Below, piece after piece: positions 56,103 to 64,000 of a stretch of DNA of 64,000 nucleotides (position 1 is the first letter of the stretch; the number at the start of each line of letters is the position of its first letter). Made by a program: the position numbers and the translations under genes. The stretch covers positions 20,988,012 to 21,052,011 of the forward strand of contig CM068313.1 in the NCBI GenBank assembly GCA_034766995.1, written 5' to 3'. Below the pieces are notes generated by a model. It searched no databases and was not told where the DNA came from. It saw nothing but the letters and a program-made list of their open reading frames with translations. This DNA is from Acanthacorydalis orientalis (taxonomy: Eukaryota > Arthropoda > Insecta > Megaloptera > Corydalidae).

Positions 56103-56970
56103 ATTGTATGTAATAAAAAAATAAATTCGGTGCTCATGTTCAATATTTTTCAGAAAAGGTTCTTTATAAACAAATTAAATAGAAAAAAAATTATACAAAT
56201 TTTTTTATGTAGAAAGAAATAAAATCGCAGATAATAAAAAATTATAAACTTGTTAGTAAATTTAAGTTTTTTAAAAAAGACTACTGTTCATATTATATCA
56301 ATACAGATCGTAAATCAAATGTTAATTAATTCAGTTAATACTGAAATAAATGGAAAACAGAAATAAAATTATTACGAAAGAAAATACCACATAGTTCACT
56401 TACTTATATAGATGATCATATAGATTTGAAGATATAAAAAATGGACAAACCTGGAAAAATACACAAATATTAGTATACACTTAAAATATATTAAAACATT
56501 ATTATATATTATAATTTTATTTAAACATAAAAAGTATTTTTAATCATTTATATTTGTCTTATATTTGTCTATACTATCATTTAAAGAATAACATGAAATT
56601 AATATTTATATCTTTGCATTTTCTTCATCAAAAATCGAATATTAAAAATTAATCGAAATTTGAAGAATACCGAATTCACTTATAACAATTCATTGATCTC
56701 AATAATGTACAAAAATACACGAAATTTTTCAAATTTGCTCAAGAATAGGCAGTAGTTTATTATAAACTGAAGTTCTCTGGTTATTATAATAATATTTCGA
56801 AATGAAATGTTTATTATAAATTAATTACATTATAATGAACATAAATACATGTATTGCAATCAAAAAAAAAAGAATGAATATAAAATATTAATAAAATTAT
56901 CATGAAATATAAAAAGTACTATATATTTAATATGGCTTTAATTAGAATATTAATAATTTTGAAAAAAAAT

Positions 56971-57330
56971 AGAAACCGAGGTATACATTATCAAGTTATT
57001 CCGAATATGCATAAATAAGTATTCTCTATAGACATCTCTGCTTTTCATTTAAGAATACTTTATGAAATTAAGACGCCAGAAATCCAAATGTGAGTCATAA
57101 TGGAAAAAAAATAAAATCCGCCGGCACATCATCAGATTATTTCAAATATGCATGAAAAATTTTAATCATCAAAGTGTTTTGCTTTTTATATTATGATCAG
57201 ATAATATCTAGATTTCAAGAATCGAAATGTGAACTGTTTAGGAAATCAAAACCGAAATAGATATCATCAGATGGTTTCAAATACGTATAAAAAATTTCAG
57301 GCAGGCATTACTTATTATTTATACTTGTTT
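56971..57330 (+). repeat. Diverged tandem repeat, about 2.5 copies of 134-142 bp
   Basis: The block AAACCGA-x-ATCATCAGxTxxTTTCAAATATGCAT recurs at about 56974, 57115 and 57248. A second block (AATCxAAATGTGA) follows at the matching position in the first two copies. The CCG anchors are at 56976, 57118 and 57252, giving periods of 142 and 134 bp. It is non-coding and satellite-like. Confidence 0.65.
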
Positions 57331-57558
57331 ATAATTTTTTTTATATTTGATTTAAATAAATAATATTTATTCAATTTTATTCACGCAGTATTAGATAAAA
57401 AAATCATACGTTTCATTAGAAAAACAAATTTGAGATATGATGTTATGACTATTTAATTATTACCTTAATTATTATTATTTATTTTATCATCTTGATAAAT
57501 TTTCCGAAAAAATTATCCACGATACAAATTCTAATAAAATGTACCTGTTTACCACATG

Positions 57559-57607
<49 letters not shown>

Positions 57608-58390
57608 GATAAGTACTTATATTCTCTATATAAACAATTTGTATCCATAGTAATGAAACGATAATCTTACCATCTTGTTAATACAATCTGTAACAGTAGC
57701 AACATAATACCTCTAATTTCAATTATATTGACATATTTCCATGAATTGTACGCCTGAAGGTATTGACTGAAATGTATACAGTGAAAATTAGATTTCTGAA
57801 ACTCACGAAGCGTGATAAATGATTCTATCCAATGGATTAACAAATCAATCTCGTATACGGTAAGTGATGATTTAGAAGCGGAAACAGATAAAGATTAATA
57901 GGGTGAGTAAAATAGTCGATTATTTGTTTCTAAAAGTATTATTCCCATAATTTTCTTTTCAATGCCTTGTATTGATTGAGTAACTAGTTTCATTTTCTCA
58001 CTATTAACGAGCTTGGTTTAATCGTGTCTTTTTAATAATATTCTCAGTGTATACACATACATACATACATACATACATACATACATACAATATACTGTAT
58101 ACATAATACTAAAATTATTGAAAATTATAAGGTTTTTGCATATATTACAATTTATTGTTATAATTTACATACTTTATAAAAGAATTTAACTGAACATTAT
58201 TTTTTAATAAAAAAAATGTATCCAAAATACTTTATTCTTTAATATAAGTGTATATAAATATTAGTTAAATAATTTTTTCTATTTTTAATTTTTATGTCAG
58301 AAAAATAATTTAATTCTTTATATAAAACATAAAAGGTAACTAAAATTAAATTCTATTCACTTGTAGAGCATTTTTTTTATAAAATAAATA

Positions 58391-58425
<35 letters not shown>

Positions 58426-58533
58426 TATATCATAAAATCATAATTGTACTTAAAATTAAAGTACACTATATATTTTTTATAAAAATGACCTTACAAGTAA
58501 AAAAATATAATTTTAGATTACTTGTAGTTTTAC

Positions 58534-58954
58534 GTCCCTGGATTTACGCCATTTATTCGTTCCATGAGGTTTTTTGTGCAGAATAAAACAGCGTAAATAA
58601 AGTCCACCAGTACGGAAAAATATATTACTGAAAAAATATAAAATTGCTTACTTATGTTTACTTGCTTACTACATGTTTTCTTTGAGTGCAAGTGATGTTT
58701 CGCTTCGAACGTTCGACATAATACTAATGTGAGCACAAAGTAATAAACAGTAACACGCTCACTATAAAGAAAAAAAAAGTCTGAATGATATAATTAGTTC
58801 AGTTTAGTAAGAATTTAGGTCTCACTAATGTATGAATTAAATATTATAGAAAAATATATTTTATGGACATGTAAATTGATACCCCGTATAAAAAGTCCGA
58901 ATAAACGAGGGTATTATTTACAATGTATAAAAAGTATCGTGCAAATCGAGGGAC
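58534..58954. mobile_element. MITE-like element with GTCCCTSGATTT termini, ~421 bp
   Basis: The left end reads GTCCCTGGATTTACG and the right end, reversed, reads GTCCCTCGATTTGCACG. Both ends are followed inside by TTTATTCG-type sequence. The interior is AT-rich and non-coding. The CGATTT core also appears in the palindromic repeats at 45.7 and 49.4 kb, so the three may be related Tigger-like ends. Confidence 0.5.
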
Positions 58955-59215
58955 GGATGTATATACATACATATCCCATACTTTTTTTGTGGCCGAGCCC
59001 TATGAGTACCAGTATTGTTAATCAAATGCACATAATCAATAATCAAAATGGTCAATAACTAATTATTGATATTATTAAGAAAAAGAATTGGTGTGTGTGG
59101 AGAGTGAAAGTGAATTTAGCTACAGACATATTTATGAATGAAAAGTTTAAATACTATGTTCTCTTTTTAATATATCTATATTTCAATAATAAATTAATCC
59201 ATTTTTCTCTTTCTC

Positions 59216-59261
<46 letters not shown>

Positions 59262-59290
59262 CATACTTATATACATACATATACATACAT

Positions 59291-59321
<31 letters not shown>

Positions 59322-62300
59322 CATCCATACATACATACACATATATATATATATATATATATGTACATACATACACATATACATACATACATATATATAC
59401 ACATACATACATCAACCATTATCTATATGACAGATATATCAGTTCCATATATTTAGTTACACTACAAAACAATCATGCTACATAAACTATGGATGACATG
59501 TAAATCAATTCTTTGATAATTATGTGAATAAGAACAGCCGGTAACATTCATAATCACACAAATTCTAAACCAAACTATAAATACACTTATTCTTTGATTG
59601 GAGATACAAAAAGATTTTTTTGAAAAAGAAATTAATAATTAAATATATTATTACACATAATATTTTTAATGTTAATTACATTTGCATTAAATTAAATTAT
59701 TACTGTATTATTTATTATATATTTGATACATTTGAAAAAGTGATGTTTAATGACTAGAATTTGTTTTAAATAGACTGTAATTGGAGGGAGTAATTTCGTT
59801 TATTTTTAATTTTTATCTATTTAAACATGTAAAATTAATTGAAAACAATGAACACGTATAAATTTTTTCATTACAAAATGTAACTATTTTGTTAACAGTA
59901 AAAATAAGCTACTGGACTTAATTATAATATATCTCCTTTATTTCCATGAAATATTTTATAAAATTATTCAATACTAAGTAATAATTAATTAAATATATTT
60001 ACATAGAAATATGCTAAGATGGAAATATTTCTCATCATTATTTCATTCTCATTTGGTAATTATTTTCTATATATAAATGTAAAGAAATAATTTACAATTA
60101 ACATAAATGTACAGAATTTCACAAGTAGATCTAATTTAAAATTCATTTAAAGTCTATTTTTTCATCAGGAATGTTATTTGTTTTTTTATAATAAATAATA
60201 TACATCTTAATGATTTTCTTAATTATCAAAATAATTTATTCAAAAAGTATTTATCATAAAAATTCATTAACCTTAATTACAAAAAAAAACAGTTTTATAT
60301 AACAGAAAACTTTAAATTGTAACTTTGACCTTAAATACAATAACGAGGATATTAAAGTAATATGTGATAATAAATTAAATGAAAATATAGAAATAATTCC
60401 AATTAAATATTTTCCAGAAAGTTAAAAGGTTGATCATAAACTTCAGGTCCTTGTTAGTAATTACAATAAAAAAAGTTTACATTTATTCGTATGGATAGAA
60501 GTTCATTGCAATTAACGGTTGGCATTTAATTACGAACTGAAAAATATTATTGATTTTCCTAAAAACATGTGTTATTCTCTAAACAACAAAACGTGAAAAT
60601 AATTTACAAACATTAACACATTTATGGCATTAAATCATTAACTAAACAATGTACTAAATAATTAACTCAAATTTAAAAACATACATTTCAATCTTAAATT
60701 TCCATATAATCCGCATGTAATTAAAGTTGATGTTAAACTGTTGTATGCAAACACTAATCGATGTTAATATTTCAGTAAATATCATACAGTTCATTCAAAA
60801 TTGATTCGGTTATTTTGAACAAATTAACTCCCAATTACAACGGACAGCTTTTGCAATCAATTCGTTACCAGATAATTAGAACGAGCAAATTGTATAGTAT
60901 TACATTTGAAATAGTTTATCAATTAATTGTCTCTTCTGCCCTCAGTATCGGATCGCAAACATTTGTTAACGGTAAATTATTATGTATGCATATGGGGCTT
61001 CCTCTAGTCAGTCGTTTCGTAAAGTTTGTATGTAATGATATACTAACAGGTGATCATATTTCATGCAATCAATTACATACATCTAAGGTGTCAAATAGAT
61101 AAAATCATATATATATACATATATATATATATATAAACACATACATATACCATTATATATACACACATATACAATTATATATATATATATATATATTTAT
61201 TATATATAAATTATATGATACAAGTTGGAAATTTGTTGTTTACAAACAAAAGTAAATAATAATTATATATCATTCTAGTTTTGTATCTTATAAATTACTA
61301 GCACATCAAAATTCTCGTAATTTACACAACCAATTCGACACAGATATATACATTATTTACAAATACTTTGTATGTACCAAAATTATTTGGATAAATTCAA
61401 ATATACAACATTAACCGCAAATACATCTCATAAAATAAATATATAGTTATAGACAATACTTATGAGAATAAGTATCAAATTAATTTAACCGTTAATCCGT
61501 TCGTGCATGATTTTCGACATTTTTTTAATAATAATCATGAATCTAAAAAAATGTTTAATTTCTGATTTTTTCCATAAGTTTTTTTAAAGGAAAATATGGC
61601 TTTGTGTGCACTAGAATATATATATATATATATACATATATATTTATATATATATATATATATAAATATATATATAACATAAAATATAATCTTATATAAT
61701 TTATGTTCAAAAGAATTGTTTAATAATCATCTCATATGGTTTCATATACAGTTGAAGATTAATCCAATACGATTTTTGATTAACAAAAACCCACTTATTA
61801 CAAAGTGTTAAATTATAATATCTCATACGAAAAGCCATTTTTACTTGAAGTTGAAACAAATGTTTTTAAAGATTATTTTATAAACTTGAAATAAAATTTC
61901 TTTCAAATTAATCAACAGCTCAGTATCCTAACAACCTAACTATGACTACTCAGGGCTATGACTACTTATGAGTTAAAGTTTAAATTAATATTTCGTAAGA
62001 ATTCACAGTTGATAATTATAAGAATAAATTTAAAAAGTGTTCTTAATAATAGGAGCATAACTAATTTAGAATTATTTTTTTCAAATCATTTTCAACTTGT
62101 CTATCTTAATAAAAAGAAATTAAAACTTATTTTTCAGTTTTTCATTGCTAATTTCTCTATTTATCATATACTCTATTATTTGTCAACTATATTTAATTAT
62201 TTTGTATAAAGCAAAAATAAATAATGTATATATATATATAAACAATTTGTAAAAAATGCTTTAATGATCAGGATTTTTGGAATTTTTTTAATAATAGAAT

Positions 62301-63901
62301 AATATTTATTTTAAATTAGTATTTTATAATATTTGACATAAAAATTGCTAAACAATTATATAATAACAACTCGTATTTTTAACTTCAATTTGGTTGATAT
62401 CTAAAATCAATATGTTACTTCATCAGATTATACTTCAGTCACTTTTATACCTGAAGTTGAAAACCCAAATATTAGGTTGTCATCGGATGGCGTTAGACGC
62501 TCGAAAACCAAATATTTAGCTCTCGGTCGGTGAAGTGTTAATATAGACATTATACTTAAGACTGAACTTGAATCTTGAGTTTTATTGCTTGCATACTTGA
62601 ACAGTAAATTGGAATGAAGTAACAGATGAATATTAATATAATTTTACTTCTTCCTAAACACTCATTTTTTTCATTATATTATCTATATTAAACAAACCTA
62701 ATTAAAAGTGCAATTATTTTAAATCCCTATATCTGATATTTAAAACACGAGTCATAATTCAAGTAATTTAATAATGAAAAAGTATAAAATAATTAAAAAC
62801 TTGAAATATAAAAATACTAAGCTGTATTAGGTTAGTACAAAAAGAATCTTATATCTGTGCATAAAAATTCCATTAGTCGTCCTGGACTAAAAAGTATTCA
62901 TCTTGAAGAAATTTGATAAAAAATCTAACTTACAAATATAAACATAAAACTTCACGGTTAAATTTAAAAATTTTCAAGAGCTAATTATCGAATAGTTTAC
63001 ATTTAGTAAAGATACTTGATTATTGATGTAAATATAATCATGAAAAATTAAATTATTATTTGGATTTTCCATTCAATTGAAAGTTTAATTTAGAATAGTT
63101 GAAACCTAAATTTGTAGATTTTGTATGCTTGTGCAATGACAGTGACAGAATTACAATCGAAACGTACATTAGCAGTACAAAATAGACAGTAATCAATTAC
63201 TAGACATTTTGATGAAGGAAAATTTTGTATAGTTCGGGTCTTAATTTATCCATGAAAGTGAATTTAGCCACGCTGCTAAACTATAATTGAAATAGGATTT
63301 CTACTATTGATAAATTAATTATTTTCAGAAACGGAATAGTTAATAATACAAAATAATAAAAATTAGTCTTGAAAAATAAAAATAAGTATATAATTTGAAA
63401 GATTTGTTGTATTACACATTGTATTAACTAGGTGTATTAAAAAATAAATTTCAGATAACTATATTCTAAGATGGATCTTAAAAATGTTTTATACGAAAAT
63501 ATAAAGTTTCTCGACAATTTTTATAGTTCTAACTTTTCTAAGGTCATTATTTTATGTTAACCACTTATAATTAAAATATTTTAAAGACTCTCACCTGCCA
63601 ACCAAACTGATGTTATTTATAAATTTTAAATCTTTAATTTGTAATAATTACTAAAATTAATGATACATTCTTATACACCCATTTCTTTAAACAAGATTTT
63701 TAAAAAATATATTTTTATTAAGTACCCTTCATTAAATATATTTACTTGCTAAGGTTAGAAACACAATAGATCAAACAATTCAATTACAGACGAGACAATA
63801 ACCTGCGTACAAATCAACATTATATATATCTTAATGGAGAATTATAGAGAATTCCGTTATATTACAGCAATGCAAACACACACACATACAGACACACACA
63901 C

Positions 63902-63956
<55 letters not shown>

Positions 63957-64000
63957 GTTATGTATTTGAAATAAGTTTTTGATAATAAATATAGCATTAT
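58955..64000. other. Intergenic to window end, AT-rich
   Basis: There is no supported gene. Tracts lie at 61107-61198, 61615-61677, 62225-62240 and 63889-63953 (CA then TA). A mildly complex plus frame at 60815-61102 and a GC-raised patch at 62455-62545 have no family likeness. Confidence 0.7.
59208..59412. repeat. Long compound (TA)n/(ATAC)n microsatellite
   Basis: About 205 bp alternate between TA runs and ATACAT repeats, starting after a CT run. It is the longest simple-repeat block in the window. Confidence 0.94.

Larger units (their letters stand above)
54071..58533. other. Intergenic, AT-rich
   Basis: No gene is supported. The 92-codon plus frame at 54852-55130 is AT-biased and matches no family. 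Tracts lie at 54221-54280 (TAG then TA), 54714-54766, 57562-57604, 58053-58090 (ATAC)n and 58390-58431. Confidence 0.75.

Noticed and set aside
59095..59430. 111-codon plus frame and its reverse-strand partners
   Set aside because: Driven by a 205-bp compound microsatellite with no conserved segment.
60815..61102. 95-codon plus frame in mildly complex sequence
   Set aside because: It begins at a non-ATG codon with no motif, promoter or splice support.

Overview
The window looks like an intergenic-rich piece of an insect nuclear genome. It is very AT-rich and holds dozens of (TA)n microsatellites. It has one spliced gene with GT-AG introns, plus insect-type transposon relics: a mariner, a pogo/Tigger-like element, a hAT MITE and a Helitron-like end. 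An AT-rich hymenopteran such as a bee would fit, but no single locus here proves the order. No rRNA, tRNA or CRISPR was seen.

Layout. 1-4.85 kb: microsatellite-rich intergenic DNA. 4.85-7.80 kb, minus strand: a complete five-exon gene for a secreted flavin amine oxidase of the polyamine/spermine oxidase family (498 aa), with a TATA/Inr promoter and poly(A) signals. 9.41-9.63 kb, same strand: a decayed copy of the last exon of a sister gene. This shows that the locus once held a small amine-oxidase cluster. 9.6-18.8 kb: non-coding, with two GC-raised blocks (15.3-15.7 and 17.4-17.66 kb) that could be regulatory. 18.88-20.07 kb: a repeat cluster made of two diverged copies of a ~240-bp unit, a 279-bp hAT MITE with 8-bp target duplications between them, and a ~209-bp foldback element. 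24.76-26.05 kb: a full-length but dead mariner of the cecropia (Hsmar1/SETMAR-like) type.

29.55-29.63 kb, plus strand: the best orphan promoter in the window, a TATA box followed by a short non-coding first exon and a strong GTAAGT donor. Its coding exons are not identified and may lie outside the window. 30-45 kb: non-coding with many compound microsatellites. 45-49.5 kb: two copies of a palindromic Tigger-like terminus, one possible Cys-rich terminal exon (46.9-47.1 kb) and an unassigned ORF. 52.2-52.5 kb: a CpG-rich block. 52.84-54.07 kb: an internally deleted pogo/Tigger-like transposon that appears to contain a Helitron-like 3' end. 57 kb: a diverged tandem repeat of about 134-142 bp. 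58.5 kb: a 421-bp MITE-like element. The rest is microsatellite-rich intergenic DNA.

Only the amine oxidase is a confident functional protein gene. Its family role is oxidation of polyamines or related amines with FAD. However, two usual active-site signatures are replaced, so its substrate and even its catalytic activity are uncertain. No undescribed defence or enzymatic system was found. The most interesting signals are this divergent oxidase, its dead neighbour, the orphan promoter and the nested repeat clusters.
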